From assembly GCF_036345155.1 (NCBI RefSeq), contig NZ_CP107772.1:7192001-7256000 (forward strand): 64,000 bases of DNA, written 5' to 3'. Each line of letters starts with the position of its first letter. Position 1 is the stretch's first letter. Both the position numbers and the translations under genes were made by a program. The notes beneath the pieces were generated by a model, which had not been told where the DNA came from, did not search any database, and worked only from the letters and a program-made list of their open reading frames with translations. Below are positions 19,131 through 28,914 of this stretch, piece by piece. This DNA comes from Streptomyces sp. NBC_00582 (GTDB taxonomy: Bacteria; Actinomycetota; Actinomycetes; Streptomycetales; Streptomycetaceae).

Positions 19131-20999
19131 GTGCCCGCGACCCCTAACAATGTGCCCGAGCCGAGCCGTACCGACCCGGCTCTGATCCGCAATTTCTGCA
19201 TCATCGCGCACATCGACCACGGCAAGTCCACGCTCGCCGACCGGATGCTCCAGCTGACCGGTGTGGTCGAGCAGCGGCAGATGCGTGCTCAGTACCTCGA
19301 CCGGATGGACATCGAGCGCGAGCGCGGCATCACGATCAAGTCCCAGGCGGTGCGGCTGCCGTGGGCTCCCACCCACGACAAGACCAACACGCACATCCTC
19401 AACATGATCGACACCCCGGGGCACGTCGACTTCACGTACGAGGTCTCGCGGTCGCTCGCGGCCTGTGAGGGGACCATCCTCCTCGTCGACGCCGCCCAGG
19501 GCATCGAGGCCCAGACCCTCGCCAACCTCTACCTGGCGATGGAGAACGACCTCACGATCATCCCGGTGCTCAACAAGATCGACCTTCCCGCCGCCCAGCC
19601 GGAGAAGTTCGCGGAGGAGCTCGCCAACCTGGTCGGCTGCGACCCGGACGACGTGCTGCGGGTCTCCGCGAAGACCGGTGTCGGCGTCGACGCGCTGCTC
19701 GATCGGGCCGTACGGGACATCCCGGCGCCGGTCGGCGTCAAGGACGCCCCGGCCCGCGCGATGATCTTCGACTCGGTCTACGACTCCTACCGGGGCGTGG
19801 TCACGTACGTCCGAGTCATCGACGGCCAGCTCAACAAGCGTGAGCGGATCCGGATGATGTCGACCGGCGCGACCCACGAGCTGCTGGAGATCGGCACCAA
19901 CTCGCCCGAGATGCTGTCGGCCGACGGTCTCGGCGTCGGTGAGGTGGGCTATCTGATCACCGGTGTGAAGGACGTCCGCCAGTCCAAGGTCGGCGACACG
20001 GTCACCAGCCAGGTCAAGGGCGCGACCGAGGCCCTCGGCGGGTACAAGGACCCGAAGCCGATGGTCTTCTCCGGTCTGTATCCGCTGGACGGCTCCGACT
20101 ACCCGGAGCTGCGCGAGGCCCTGGACAAGCTCCAGCTCAACGACGCCGCCCTGGTCTACGAGCCGGAGACCTCCGCCGCCCTCGGCTTCGGCTTCCGTGT
20201 CGGCTTCCTCGGCCTGCTGCACCTGGACGTGATCCGCGAGCGTCTCGAGCGCGAGTTCGGCCTCGACCTGATCGCCACCGCGCCGAACGTGGTCTACCGC
20301 GTGGTCATGGAGGACGGCAGCGAGCACGTCGTCACCAACCCGAGCGAGTTCCCCGAGGGGAAGATCAGCGAGGTGTACGAGCCGGTCGTGCGCGCCACCA
20401 TCCTGGCGCCGACCGAGTTCATCGGCTCGATCATGGAGCTGTGCCAGACCCGGCGCGGCACCCTGCTCGGCATGGACTACCTCTCCGAGGACCGGGTCGA
20501 GATCCGCTACACCCTGCCGCTCGCCGAGATCGTCTTCGACTTCTTCGACCAGCTGAAGTCCAAGACACGGGGCTACGCCTCGCTGGACTACGAGCCCACC
20601 GGCGAGCAGACCTCCAGCCTGGTCAAGGTCGACATCCTGCTGCACGGCGACAAGGTGGACGCCTTCTCGGCGATCACCCACAAGGACGCCGCGTACGCGT
20701 ACGGCGTGCGGCTCGTCGCCAAGCTGCGCGAGCTGATCCCGCGGCAGGCGTTCGAGGTGCCGATCCAGGCCGCCATCGGCTCCCGGGTCATCGCCCGCGA
20801 GACCATCCGCGCCATCCGCAAGGACGTCCTCGCCAAGTGCTACGGCGGTGACATCTCCCGTAAGCGGAAGCTGCTGGAGAAGCAGAAGGAAGGCAAGAAG
20901 CGTATGAAGATGGTGGGTTCCGTGGAGGTTCCGCAGGAAGCCTTCATCGCCGTCCTGAGCAGCGACGACGCCGGTGGGTCGGGCAAGGGCAAGAAGTAG
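19131..20999 (+). CDS. lepA: Elongation factor 4 (LepA) GTPase
   Basis: A 622-residue translational GTPase. It has G1 AHIDHGKST, switch I with [13 protein letters not shown]3 DTPGHVDF, G4 NKID, then domains II, III and V and the LepA-specific C-terminal domain ([16 protein letters not shown]). EF4 binds the ribosome under stress and has been linked to back-translocation and subunit assembly. GTG 19131 is chosen because the conserved N-terminus ([21 protein letters not shown]) begins there; the upstream ATG at 19071 adds non-conserved residues. A 15-bp hairpin follows. Confidence 0.97.
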   Translation: MPATPNNVPEPSRTDPALIRNFCIIAHIDHGKSTLADRMLQLTGVVEQRQMRAQYLDRMDIERERGITIKSQAVRLPWAPTHDKTNTHILNMIDTPGHVDFTYEVSRSLAACEGTILLVDAAQGIEAQTLANLYLAMENDLTIIPVLNKIDLPAAQPEKFAEELANLVGCDPDDVLRVSAKTGVGVDALLDRAVRDIPAPVGVKDAPARAMIFDSVYDSYRGVVTYVRVIDGQLNKRERIRMMSTGATHELLEIGTNSPEMLSADGLGVGEVGYLITGVKDVRQSKVGDTVTSQVKGATEALGGYKDPKPMVFSGLYPLDGSDYPELREALDKLQLNDAALVYEPETSAALGFGFRVGFLGLLHLDVIRERLEREFGLDLIATAPNVVYRVVMEDGSEHVVTNPSEFPEGKISEVYEPVVRATILAPTEFIGSIMELCQTRRGTLLGMDYLSEDRVEIRYTLPLAEIVFDFFDQLKSKTRGYASLDYEPTGEQTSSLVKVDILLHGDKVDAFSAITHKDAAYAYGVRLVAKLRELIPRQAFEVPIQAAIGSRVIARETIRAIRKDVLAKCYGGDISRKRKLLEKQKEGKKRMKMVGSVEVPQEAFIAVLSSDDAGGSGKGKK

Positions 21000-21018
21000 C
21001 CCGTTCGGCGCCGTCTTT

Positions 21019-21052
21019 CCGGGCCCGTCGCGCTGTTGCGCGGCGGGCCCGG
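21019..21052 (+). terminator. Terminator after lepA
   Basis: A 15-bp stem (one G-U) with a TGTT loop starts 20 bases after the lepA stop; its core is CCGGGCCCG / CGGGCCCGG. Confidence 0.8.
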
Positions 21053-21136
21053 TGTTCGTTGTCTGTAGAAAGTGACAGGACGTGGCCCCTTACGTGCCGG
21101 GCGGTCGCCCTTTAACCTGATCCCTGCTCGATAGTT

Positions 21137-21146
21137 ACTCGCGAGT
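21137..21146. promoter_or_regulatory. Palindrome ACTCGCGAGT upstream of the acyl-CoA ligase
   Basis: A perfect 10-bp palindrome within TTACTCGCGAGTTAA lies 52 bp before the start codon, in the expected promoter zone. It resembles a TetR-type operator; the regulator is unknown. Confidence 0.4.
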
Positions 21147-21198
21147 TAAACAACAGCCGCAAGAGCCAGCCGCGCCGTAGCGGGCCCCGGAGGATGTC

Positions 21199-23076
21199 GT
21201 GAGCGACACACAGACCCTGATCGAGAACCGTCCGCCGTCTGTCGCGGGCCTCTTCCTGGAGCGCGTGGCGGCCACGCCCGACGCCGAGGCGTACCGCCAC
21301 CCGGTGCCCGCCGCCTCCGGCGAGGGCCCGGACGACTGGAAGTCGCTGAGCTGGGCGCAGGCCGCCGAGCGGGTGTACGCGATCGCGGCCGGGCTCATCG
21401 AGCTGGGGGTGCGGCCCGAGCAGCGCGTCGCGCTCGCCTCGTCCACCCGTATCGAGTGGATCCTGACCGACCTCGGCATCATGTGCGCCGGCGCCGCGAC
21501 GACCACGATCTACCCGCAGACCAACGCCGAGGAATCGGCGTACATCCTCTCCGACTCCGAGAGCCGGGTGCTGATCGCCGAGGACGCGGCGCAGGTCGCC
21601 AAGGCCGTCGAGAAGCGCGCCGAGCTGCCCGAGCTCACCCATGTGGTCGTTCTCGACCCGGCCGGCGTCGACACCGGCGAGGACTGGATCCTCACGCTCG
21701 ACGAGCTGGAGAAGCGCGGCGCGGCCCGGCTGGAGCAGGAGCCCGGGCTGATCAAGGAGCGGGTCGCCGAGATCACCAAGGACCAGCTCGCCACCCTCAT
21801 CTACACCTCCGGCACCACCGGCCGCCCCAAGGGCGTGCGCCTGCCGCACGACAACTGGTCGTACATGGCGAAGGCGATCGCCGCGACCGGGCTGATCAGC
21901 GGCGAGGACGTGCAGTACCTGTGGCTGCCGCTCGCGCACGTCTTCGGCAAGGTGCTCACCTCCGGCCAGATCGAGGTCGGCCACGTCACCGCCGTCGACG
22001 GCCGCGTCGACAAGATCATCGAGAACCTTCCGGTGGTCCGGCCGACGTACATGGCGGCCGTGCCGCGCATCTTCGAGAAGGTCTACAACGGCATCGCCAA
22101 CAAGGCCCGCGCCGGCGGCCCCGCCAAGTACAAGATCTTCCGCTGGGCGGCCGAGGTCGCCCGCGAGTACGCCAAGGTCACCCAGGACAACTTCCGCCGC
22201 ACCGGCACCGCGAGCGCCCCCTTCGGACTCTCGGCCAAGCACAAGGCCGCCGACGCGCTGGTGTACGCCAAGATCCGCGAGGCCTTCGGCGGCCGGCTGC
22301 GCGCCTGTGTCTCCGGCTCCGTCGCCCTCGCCCCGGAGATCGGCTTCTTCTTCTCCGGCGCCGGCATCCACATCCTGGAGGGCTACGGCCTCACCGAGTC
22401 CTCCGCGGCCTCCTTCGTCAACCCCGGCGAGGCCTACCGCACCGGCACGGTCGGCAAGCCGCTGCCCGGCACGGAGGTGCGGATCGCCGAGGACGGCGAG
22501 ATCCTGCTGCGCGGCCCCGGCATCATGGAGGGCTACCACGGGCTGCCCGAGAAGACCGCCGAGGTGCTGGAGGCCGACGGCTGGTTCCACACCGGTGACA
22601 TCGGCGAGCTGTCGCCCGACGGCTACCTGCGGATCACCGACCGCAAGAAGGACCTCTTCAAGACGTCCGGCGGCAAGTACATCGCGCCCACCGAGGTCGA
22701 GGGCCAGTTCAAGTCCGTGTGCCCGTACGTCTCCAACATCCTCGTGCACGGCGCCGACCGGAACTTCTGCACCGCGCTCATCGCGCTGGACGAGGTGTCC
22801 ATCCTGGACTGGGCCAAGGAGAACGGGCTGGGGGGCAGGTCCTACGCCGAGGTCGTCGCCGCTCCCGAGACGGTCGCGCTCGTCGAGGGGTATGTCACGG
22901 AGCTCAACGGCGGGCTGCAGAAGTGGCAGACGATCAAGAAGTTCCGGCTGCTGCCGCGCGATCTCGACGTGGAGCACGGGGAGATCACGCCGAGTCTGAA
23001 GTTGAAGCGGCCGGTGGTGGAGCGGGAGTACAAGCACCTCATCGAGGAGATGTACGCGGGGACCCGGGAGGCGTAG
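21199..23076 (+). CDS. Long-chain fatty acid-CoA ligase (AMP-forming, FadD15-like)
   Basis: A 625-residue ANL-superfamily enzyme that adenylates a fatty acid and transfers it to CoA. The AMP-binding P-loop YTSGTTGRPKGV is near residues 203-214, the A5-type motif is GYGLTESSAAS, and the A7/A8 region is GWFHTGDIGELSPDGYLRITDRKKD, ending in a lysine-containing C-terminal domain. The start is GTG 21199 with GGAGG six bases upstream. The long, FadD15-like layout favours long-chain substrates. A palindromic operator candidate lies upstream. Confidence 0.94.
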   Translation: MSDTQTLIENRPPSVAGLFLERVAATPDAEAYRHPVPAASGEGPDDWKSLSWAQAAERVYAIAAGLIELGVRPEQRVALASSTRIEWILTDLGIMCAGAATTTIYPQTNAEESAYILSDSESRVLIAEDAAQVAKAVEKRAELPELTHVVVLDPAGVDTGEDWILTLDELEKRGAARLEQEPGLIKERVAEITKDQLATLIYTSGTTGRPKGVRLPHDNWSYMAKAIAATGLISGEDVQYLWLPLAHVFGKVLTSGQIEVGHVTAVDGRVDKIIENLPVVRPTYMAAVPRIFEKVYNGIANKARAGGPAKYKIFRWAAEVAREYAKVTQDNFRRTGTASAPFGLSAKHKAADALVYAKIREAFGGRLRACVSGSVALAPEIGFFFSGAGIHILEGYGLTESSAASFVNPGEAYRTGTVGKPLPGTEVRIAEDGEILLRGPGIMEGYHGLPEKTAEVLEADGWFHTGDIGELSPDGYLRITDRKKDLFKTSGGKYIAPTEVEGQFKSVCPYVSNILVHGADRNFCTALIALDEVSILDWAKENGLGGRSYAEVVAAPETVALVEGYVTELNGGLQKWQTIKKFRLLPRDLDVEHGEITPSLKLKRPVVEREYKHLIEEMYAGTREA

Positions 23077-23347
23077 CGGCAGCTGGGGGCGCGGGGGAGG
23101 CCGCGGATGCGTGGTGGTGGCTCGCGCCCCCGCGGCGGAGCCGCACATCGGCGCGGCCCCGCGTCCCTTTCAGGCCAACCGCAGCCCCCGTGCTCGAAAG
23201 CCGGCCATCTTTCGCCCTTCATCGACCACATCCGTACACACGCGCAGCACCCTTCTTGCCCAACATGGTCCCCTTCGGTCACTCACCGCATTTGGCCGGG
23301 ATCCGTCTGTCACTCTGAGGGCATCCGAACTGCCCGGGGAGCTGCGC

Positions 23348-25252
23348 ATGGGGGCCATTCCGACCCAGCGGGAGACCGTCTCCCTCGGTACCGGTGCGCC
23401 CTCGCACACCACCCCGCACGCACCCCCGGTCGCCCGCGCCACCCTGGCCGGCAGCGCCCATGCCCCGGGCGTCGCGCGCGATCTGGTGCGGGCCGCGTTC
23501 TCGGAGTGGGCGGAGCTTCCCGAACACCTCTCCGAGCCCCTTCCCGAACGCCTCGCCGAGGACGTGACACTCGTCGTCAGCGAGCTCGTCACCAACGCCG
23601 TCGTGCACGCCGGCACCGACGTGGAGCTGCTGTGCCGGCTGGAGGACGACCCGGAGCACGGACACGCGGTCGTCGTCGAGGTCTGCGACCACCACCCCTC
23701 CCGCGCCCCGCGCGACAACCCGCCCGAGACGCCGTACGAGACCCCGGAGTACGGCCGTGGCCTGCGCCTGGTCGCCGCGCTCGCCGACGCATGGGGGGTG
23801 ACGTACCGCAGGGCCGCGAAGACGGTGTGGGCACGGCTGCTGCCCCTGGCCCCCGAGCCGCACGCCTGCGACGAGACCCGGGGCGCCTCGCCCGTCGCCC
23901 CCCTGGCCCCCCTCCTCGAAGCCCTCGCCCCCGAACCGCAGCCCTCCGGCCGGGACGGCGACTGGCTCAACCGGGGCGCCCTGTCCTTCCTCGCCGAGGC
24001 CTCCGACCTGCTCGCCGGGCAGCTCGACGAGGATCTCGTCGCCGCGCTCACCAGCCAGCTCGTGGTGCCCCGGCTCGCCGACTGGTGCGCGGTCTGGCTG
24101 GAGGACGAGGTCAGCGGACACGGCGGAGGCTGGGGCGAGTGGGCCGGAGGACCCGGGCCGCGGCTGGCCCGGGTCTGGCACGGCGACGAAGGCCGTATCG
24201 AGGAGCTGCGCCGGGCCCTGGAGAAGGAACCGCCGCGCCCCGCGGAACCGCCCCGCTCCGGCCCCGAGCCCTTCCTCTGGCCCGCCGCGACGCTCGGCCC
24301 GCGCGGCGCGGCCCTCGCCTACCGGCTGATCGCCGGGGGCCGCCCGCTCGGCACCCTCGTCATCGGGCGGCCCGGGCCGAGCGCCTTCCCCGACGAGGTC
24401 ACCGGGCTCGTCGAGGACCTCGGCCGCCGGGTCGCGCTGGCGATCGGCGCGGCCCGCCAGTACGCCCGCCAGGCCACCATCAGCGCCGTCCTGCAACGCG
24501 GCCTGCTGCCCGGCGCGGTCGCCGAGATCCCCGGAGTGCGCAGCGCCCTCGTCCACGAGCCGCGCGAGCAGGGCGGCCCGAGCGGTGACTTCTACGACCT
24601 GTTCCCGGCGGGCGACGGCCGCTGGTGCTTCGCCATCGGCGACGTCCAGGGCAAGGGCCCGGAGGCCGCCGTCGTCATCGGCCTCGCCAGGCCCTGGCTG
24701 CGGCTGCTGGCCCGCGAGGGCTACGGCGTCGCCGACGTCCTGGACCGGCTCAACCAGTTGCTCCTCGACGACGCCACCGAGGCCGCCGACGCCGCCGCCC
24801 GCGCCTTCGTCGGCCCCGCCGGACCCGGCGACGGCCCCCAGACCCGCTTCCTGTCCCTCCTGTACGGCGAACTCGCCCCCTTCGAGGGCGGCGTCCGCTG
24901 CACCCTCGCCTCCGCCGGGCACCCGCTGCCGCTGCTGCTCGGTCCCGACGGCTCCGTCGCCACGGCCGCGCGCCCGCAGACCCTCCTCGGGGTCATCGAG
25001 GAGGCGACGTACACCAGCGATGTGCTGGAGCTGCGGCACGGCGACAGCCTGCTGTGCGTCACCGACGGGGTGACCGAGCGGCGCTCGGGCGTCCGCCAGT
25101 TCGACGACGGCGACGGGCTGGCCACCGCCCTCGCCGGGTGCGTGGGCCTGGACGCCGAGCTGATCGCCGAGCGCATCCACCGGCTCGTGCACGAGTTCGG
25201 CGAGCGGCCTCCGGAGGACGATCTGGCGCTGCTGGTGCTGCAGGCGGAGTGA
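23348..25252 (+). CDS. SpoIIE-family PP2C phosphatase with HATPase (anti-sigma-kinase-like) and GAF-like domains
   Basis: A 634-residue soluble regulator. Residues 30-150 form an HATPase_c domain of the RsbW/SpoIIAB type with the N-box ELVTNAVVHAG and GRGLRLVAALADAWG; the centre is GAF-like; the C-terminal 230 residues are a SpoIIE PP2C domain with GDFYDLFPAGDGRWCFAIGD and later CVTDGVTERR metal-site motifs. Such proteins control sigma-factor partner switching by kinase and phosphatase activities. ATG 23348 with GGGGAG upstream is preferred; a longer open frame upstream has atypical sequence. No anti-sigma antagonist gene is adjacent. The 271 bp upstream holds no gene I can support. Confidence 0.92.
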   Translation: MGAIPTQRETVSLGTGAPSHTTPHAPPVARATLAGSAHAPGVARDLVRAAFSEWAELPEHLSEPLPERLAEDVTLVVSELVTNAVVHAGTDVELLCRLEDDPEHGHAVVVEVCDHHPSRAPRDNPPETPYETPEYGRGLRLVAALADAWGVTYRRAAKTVWARLLPLAPEPHACDETRGASPVAPLAPLLEALAPEPQPSGRDGDWLNRGALSFLAEASDLLAGQLDEDLVAALTSQLVVPRLADWCAVWLEDEVSGHGGGWGEWAGGPGPRLARVWHGDEGRIEELRRALEKEPPRPAEPPRSGPEPFLWPAATLGPRGAALAYRLIAGGRPLGTLVIGRPGPSAFPDEVTGLVEDLGRRVALAIGAARQYARQATISAVLQRGLLPGAVAEIPGVRSALVHEPREQGGPSGDFYDLFPAGDGRWCFAIGDVQGKGPEAAVVIGLARPWLRLLAREGYGVADVLDRLNQLLLDDATEAADAAARAFVGPAGPGDGPQTRFLSLLYGELAPFEGGVRCTLASAGHPLPLLLGPDGSVATAARPQTLLGVIEEATYTSDVLELRHGDSLLCVTDGVTERRSGVRQFDDGDGLATALAGCVGLDAELIAERIHRLVHEFGERPPEDDLALLVLQAE

Positions 25253-25283
25253 CCGTCGTCGTACGGGACGGTCGTACGGAACA

Positions 25284-26525
25284 ATGGAGGGCATGCCTTC
25301 CGCACTCCCCGACGGTGAGCCCGTCCCCGACGACGGCGCGCTCCCGGCGCACGCGCTCACCGGCGCCGCCGACCGCCCCCTCGGGTTCTATCTGCACGTC
25401 CCCTACTGCGCGACCCGCTGCGGGTACTGCGACTTCAACACCTACACCGCCACCGAGCTGCGCGGCACCGGTGGCGTCCTCGCCTCCCGCGACAACTACG
25501 CCGACACCCTGATCGACGAGATCCGGCTGGCGCGGAAGGTGCTGGGCGACGACCCGCGCGAGGTCCGCACGGTCTTCGTCGGCGGCGGCACCCCCACGCT
25601 TCTGGCGGCCGGCGATCTCGTACGGATGCTGGGCGCGATCCGTGACGAGTTCGGTCTGGCGGCGGACGCGGAGGTGACGACGGAGGCGAACCCCGAGTCC
25701 GTGGACCCGTCCTATCTCGCCACCCTGCGCGCGGGCGGCTTCAACCGGATCTCCTTCGGCATGCAGAGCGCCCGCCAGCACGTCCTGAGGATCCTCGACC
25801 GCACCCACACCCCCGGACGGCCCGAGGCATGCGTCGCGGAGGCCCGGGCGGCGGGCTTCGAGCACGTCAACCTCGACCTGATCTACGGCACCCCCGGTGA
25901 GTCCGACGACGACTGGCGGGCGTCCCTGGAGGCCGCGCTCGGGGCCGGACCCGACCATGTCTCCGCGTACGCCCTGATCGTCGAGGAGGGCACCCAGCTG
26001 GCCCGGCGCATCCGGCGCGGGGAGATCCCGATGACCGACGACGACGTCCACGCGGACCGCTATCTGATCGCCGACGAGGTGATGTCGGCCGCGGGCTACG
26101 ACTGGTACGAGGTCTCCAACTGGGCCACCTCGCCGTCGGCCCGCTGCCTCCACAACGAGCTCTACTGGCGCGGCGCCGACTGGTGGGGCGCGGGCCCCGG
26201 GGCGCACTCCCATGTGGGGGGCGTGCGCTGGTGGAACGTGAAGCATCCGGGCGCCTATGCGACGGCTCTCGCCGCCGGCCGCTCCCCGGGCGCGGGCCGC
26301 GAACTCCTCTCGGAGGAGGACCGCCGCGTCGAACGCGTCCTGCTGGAGCTGCGCCTGCGGGAGGGCGTACCACTGGACCTGCTCCGGGAGGAGGGCCTGA
26401 AGGCCGCACGCCGGGCCCTGACGGACGGGCTGCTGGCCCAGGGGCCGTACGACGACGGCCGTGCCGTGCTCACCCTGCGGGGGCGGCTGCTGGCGGACGC
26501 GGTGGTCAGGGACCTGGTGGACTGA
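25284..26525 (+). CDS. hemW: HemW-type radical SAM protein (coproporphyrinogen III oxidase-like)
   Basis: A 413-residue radical SAM protein with the cluster motif C42-x3-C46-x2-C49 (CATRCGYC) and a HemN-type C-terminal region. It was long annotated as oxygen-independent coproporphyrinogen oxidase, but the HemW branch lacks the extra HemN cysteine and acts as a heme chaperone. The downstream VGGGTPTLL glycine-rich motif and NRISFGMQS support the family. ATG 25284 or ATG 25293 may be the start; a GGAGG is too close to the second to decide. A short hairpin (25251-25273) separates it from the phosphatase gene. Confidence 0.93.
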   Translation: MEGMPSALPDGEPVPDDGALPAHALTGAADRPLGFYLHVPYCATRCGYCDFNTYTATELRGTGGVLASRDNYADTLIDEIRLARKVLGDDPREVRTVFVGGGTPTLLAAGDLVRMLGAIRDEFGLAADAEVTTEANPESVDPSYLATLRAGGFNRISFGMQSARQHVLRILDRTHTPGRPEACVAEARAAGFEHVNLDLIYGTPGESDDDWRASLEAALGAGPDHVSAYALIVEEGTQLARRIRRGEIPMTDDDVHADRYLIADEVMSAAGYDWYEVSNWATSPSARCLHNELYWRGADWWGAGPGAHSHVGGVRWWNVKHPGAYATALAAGRSPGAGRELLSEEDRRVERVLLELRLREGVPLDLLREEGLKAARRALTDGLLAQGPYDDGRAVLTLRGRLLADAVVRDLVD

Positions 26526-26624
26526 TCACCCCGGCGGGTGAATCCCTGTGGAACGCGGGTTCGTTCCCTAACCTGGTTCGTAGGCTGCCGCTGACAGCAC
26601 GCGGCGGATGTGGAGGCCATGGAG

Positions 26625-27203
26625 ATGACCGCTGTGGATGAGCGTGGGGTGACCAGGTTCTTCGAGGGGTTCGAGCCGCCCGAGGGACTGAAGGTCGAGC
26701 TTCTTCGGGGGGTAGTCGTGATGATGGCCAGCCCTGACATCGTGCACAACATGATCGTCGCCGATGTGCAGGACCAGATCCCCCGGCAACGCTGGGATCG
26801 CCTCCAGACCCAGGATGTGGACATCCTCGGTGAGGCCAGCGAGCCCATTCCGGACCTCATGGTGCTGGAGCGCGGGGTGGCCCCGGCCTCAGGCAATCTG
26901 GTGCCGTCCCAGTTGATCACCTTGGTGGTCGAGGTCGTGTCGAAGTCCAGCGTCCACCAGGACTATGTGGTCAAGCGGTCGATCTACGCGGCGGGAAAGA
27001 TCCCTGCCTACCTCCTCGTCGACCCGATCATGGCGCAGTGTGTCCTGCTGACGAGGCCCACAGGCCAGGGTGAGGATGCCGACTACCTCAGCCAGGAGAT
27101 CATCAAGTTCGGCAATTCGGTCCTGTTGCGGGCTCTGGAACTCGAACTCGACACCACCGAGTTCGGAACGTTTCCCAACGTCAGGCCCCACCGCTACCCG
27201 TGA
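26625..27203 (+). CDS. Uma2 family endonuclease-like protein (DUF820)
   Basis: A 192-residue protein of the Uma2/DUF820 family, with the PD-(D/E)XK-like core: Glu in KVELLRG, Asp in IPDLMVLE, and Glu/Lys in VVEVVSKSS followed by [17 protein letters not shown]. These proteins occur in many copies in Streptomyces and cyanobacteria and their function is uncertain. ATG 26625 has GGAGG eight bases upstream; starts at 26610 and 26619 are also possible. Its 3' end overlaps the convergent DUF3097 gene by 23 bp. Confidence 0.9.
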   Translation: MTAVDERGVTRFFEGFEPPEGLKVELLRGVVVMMASPDIVHNMIVADVQDQIPRQRWDRLQTQDVDILGEASEPIPDLMVLERGVAPASGNLVPSQLITLVVEVVSKSSVHQDYVVKRSIYAAGKIPAYLLVDPIMAQCVLLTRPTGQGEDADYLSQEIIKFGNSVLLRALELELDTTEFGTFPNVRPHRYP

Positions 27204-27996
27204 CGAAGTCGATCAGTTCCTCCACCCTGCCCAGCAGGGCCGGCTCCAGGTCCTTGTAGGAGCCGACGCGGGCCAGGATCGCCTGCCACACCGCCCCGGT
27301 GTTGTCGGACGGCCAGCCCAGCGCGCGGCACACGCCCGTCTTCCAGTCCTGGCCGTGGGGGACGCGCGGCCAGGCCGCGATGCCCAGCGAGGACGGTTTC
27401 ACCGCCTCCCAGATGTCGATGTACGGGTGGCCCACGACCAGGGCGTGTTCGCTCGTCACCGACTGGGCGAGGCGGAACTCCTTCGTACCGGGCACCAAGT
27501 GGTCGACCAGGACGCCCAGCCGGGCGTCGGGGCCGGGCCCGAAGTCCGCCACGATCGACGGGAGGTCGTCCACGCCCTCCAGGTACTCCACCACCACGCC
27601 CTCGATGCGCAGGTCGTCGCCCCACACCTTCTCGACCAGCTCGGCGTCGTGCCGGCCCTCGACGTAGATGCGGCCGGCGCGGGCGACCCGGGCCCGGGCG
27701 CCGGGGACGGCGACCGAGCCGGAGGCGGTGCGGGCGGGGCGTACGGGGGCACCGGAGGGCGGCCGTACGAGGGTCACCACGCGGCCCTCCAGGAGGAAGC
27801 CGCGGGGCTCCAGCGGGAAGACGCGGTGCTTGCCGAAGCGGTCCTCCAGGGTCACCGTGCCCGCCTCGCAGCGGATCACCGCCCCGCAGAAGCCGGTGCC
27901 GGGCTCCTCCACCACCAGGCCGGGCTCCGCCGGGACCTCGGGGACGGGCTTCGGCTTCTTCCACGGAGGGGTCAGATCCGGCGAGTACTGGCGCAT
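27181..27996 (-). CDS. DUF3097 family protein
   Basis: A 271-residue actinobacterial protein that I recognise as DUF3097 from its conserved segments ([74 protein letters not shown]). The middle part, with an E-G-x-x-D-A-E-L pattern and acidic residues in [14 protein letters not shown], resembles a TOPRIM fold, but this is my inference. No signal peptide or membrane helix. It converges on the Uma2 gene and is followed upstream by an MBL hydrolase gene on the same strand. Confidence 0.88.
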   Translation of the reverse strand: MRQYSPDLTPPWKKPKPVPEVPAEPGLVVEEPGTGFCGAVIRCEAGTVTLEDRFGKHRVFPLEPRGFLLEGRVVTLVRPPSGAPVRPARTASGSVAVPGARARVARAGRIYVEGRHDAELVEKVWGDDLRIEGVVVEYLEGVDDLPSIVADFGPGPDARLGVLVDHLVPGTKEFRLAQSVTSEHALVVGHPYIDIWEAVKPSSLGIAAWPRVPHGQDWKTGVCRALGWPSDNTGAVWQAILARVGSYKDLEPALLGRVEELIDFVTGSGGA

Positions 27997-28038
27997 TCGG
28001 ATGACGATAGGAGAAGCTCCGCCCCCAGTACGCCCGTC

Positions 28039-28755
28039 TCAGCGCGACACGCCGAAGCGGGCCGCCAGCGCGTCCCGCTGCCGCCGTACGAACGCCGCGT
28101 CCACCACCGCCCCGTGCCCCGGCACGTACAGCGCGTCCTCGCCGCCGAGGGCGAGGAGGCGGTCCAGGGCGGCGGGCCAGTGCGAGGGGACGGCGTCGGG
28201 GCCTGCCTGGGGCTCGCCGGACTCCTCCACCAGGTCGCCGCAGAACACGACCTCCGGCGAGCCCGGGACCAGGACCGCGAGGTCGTGCGCCGTGTGCGCC
28301 GGGCCCACGTTCGCCAGCAGGACCTGGCGGCCGGCCCCCAGATCGAGGGTCCGCTCCCCGGAGACCGGGTGCCGGGGCCGGACCAGGGCGTCCGCGGCAT
28401 CGGTCGCCGTCGACTCGTCCAGACCGTTGCGCACCGCGTCCGCCCGCAGCTCCTCCGCCGGGACCGTGTCCATGCCCACCGCGCCGTACACCTCCGCGCC
28501 CGCGAACGCCGCCGCGCCGAACACATGGTCGAAGTGCGGATGGGTGAGCGCGAGATGGGTCACACGCGTGCCGGTCAGCTCCTCGGCCTGCGTCCGCAGC
28601 GTCACCCCCTCCGCCAGACTCGACCCGGCGTCCACCACCAGCACCGCGCCCGCCCCCACGACCAGCCCGGCCGTGCAGTCCCAGCCCGGCAGCCGCACCC
28701 GCCCGACCCCGGCCGCGACCGGCTCCCACCCCAGCTCTTCCCAAGTCACCGTCAT
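28039..28755 (-). CDS. MBL-fold metallo-hydrolase
   Basis: A 238-residue metallo-beta-lactamase-fold enzyme with the metal motif HPHFDH (H-x-H-x-D-H), [11 protein letters not shown] (third-ligand region), [10 protein letters not shown] (bridging Asp) and PGHG near the C-terminus. The length and layout fit the glyoxalase II/YcbL-like group, but the substrate cannot be read from sequence. It diverges from the hrcA operon and precedes DUF3097 on the same strand with a 42-bp gap, so the two may be co-transcribed. Confidence 0.9.
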   Translation of the reverse strand: MTVTWEELGWEPVAAGVGRVRLPGWDCTAGLVVGAGAVLVVDAGSSLAEGVTLRTQAEELTGTRVTHLALTHPHFDHVFGAAAFAGAEVYGAVGMDTVPAEELRADAVRNGLDESTATDAADALVRPRHPVSGERTLDLGAGRQVLLANVGPAHTAHDLAVLVPGSPEVVFCGDLVEESGEPQAGPDAVPSHWPAALDRLLALGGEDALYVPGHGAVVDAAFVRRQRDALAARFGVSR

Positions 28756-28796
28756 ACCGGGACGCTAACGGTAAGGCGTCCCCGCGCCGGCCGACC

Positions 28797-28827
28797 TTGC
28801 CCCCGGTGTACCCCACAGCCGTACACT
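28797..28827 (+). promoter_or_regulatory. Candidate sigma-HrdB-type promoter for hrcA-dnaJ2
   Basis: TTGCCC (28797-28802) and TACACT (28822-28827) are 19 bp apart, a little long. The predicted start near 28834 lies just upstream of the CIRCE element. Confidence 0.5.
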
Positions 28828-28840
28828 GGCCGGGGAACGT

Positions 28841-28867
28841 CTGGCACTCGGAAGCGAAGAGTGCCAG
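28841..28867 (+). promoter_or_regulatory. CIRCE operator (HrcA binding site)
   Basis: CTGGCACTC-N9-GAGTGCCAG is a perfect 9-9-9 inverted repeat matching the CIRCE consensus TTAGCACTC-N9-GAGTGCTAA at the conserved core. It lies just after the candidate transcription start of hrcA, so HrcA should repress its own operon and release it on heat shock. Confidence 0.95.
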
Positions 28868-28914
28868 TGCAGACGCCCAGGGCACTGGGGGACGACCACG
28901 GGAGGTGTGCGCGG

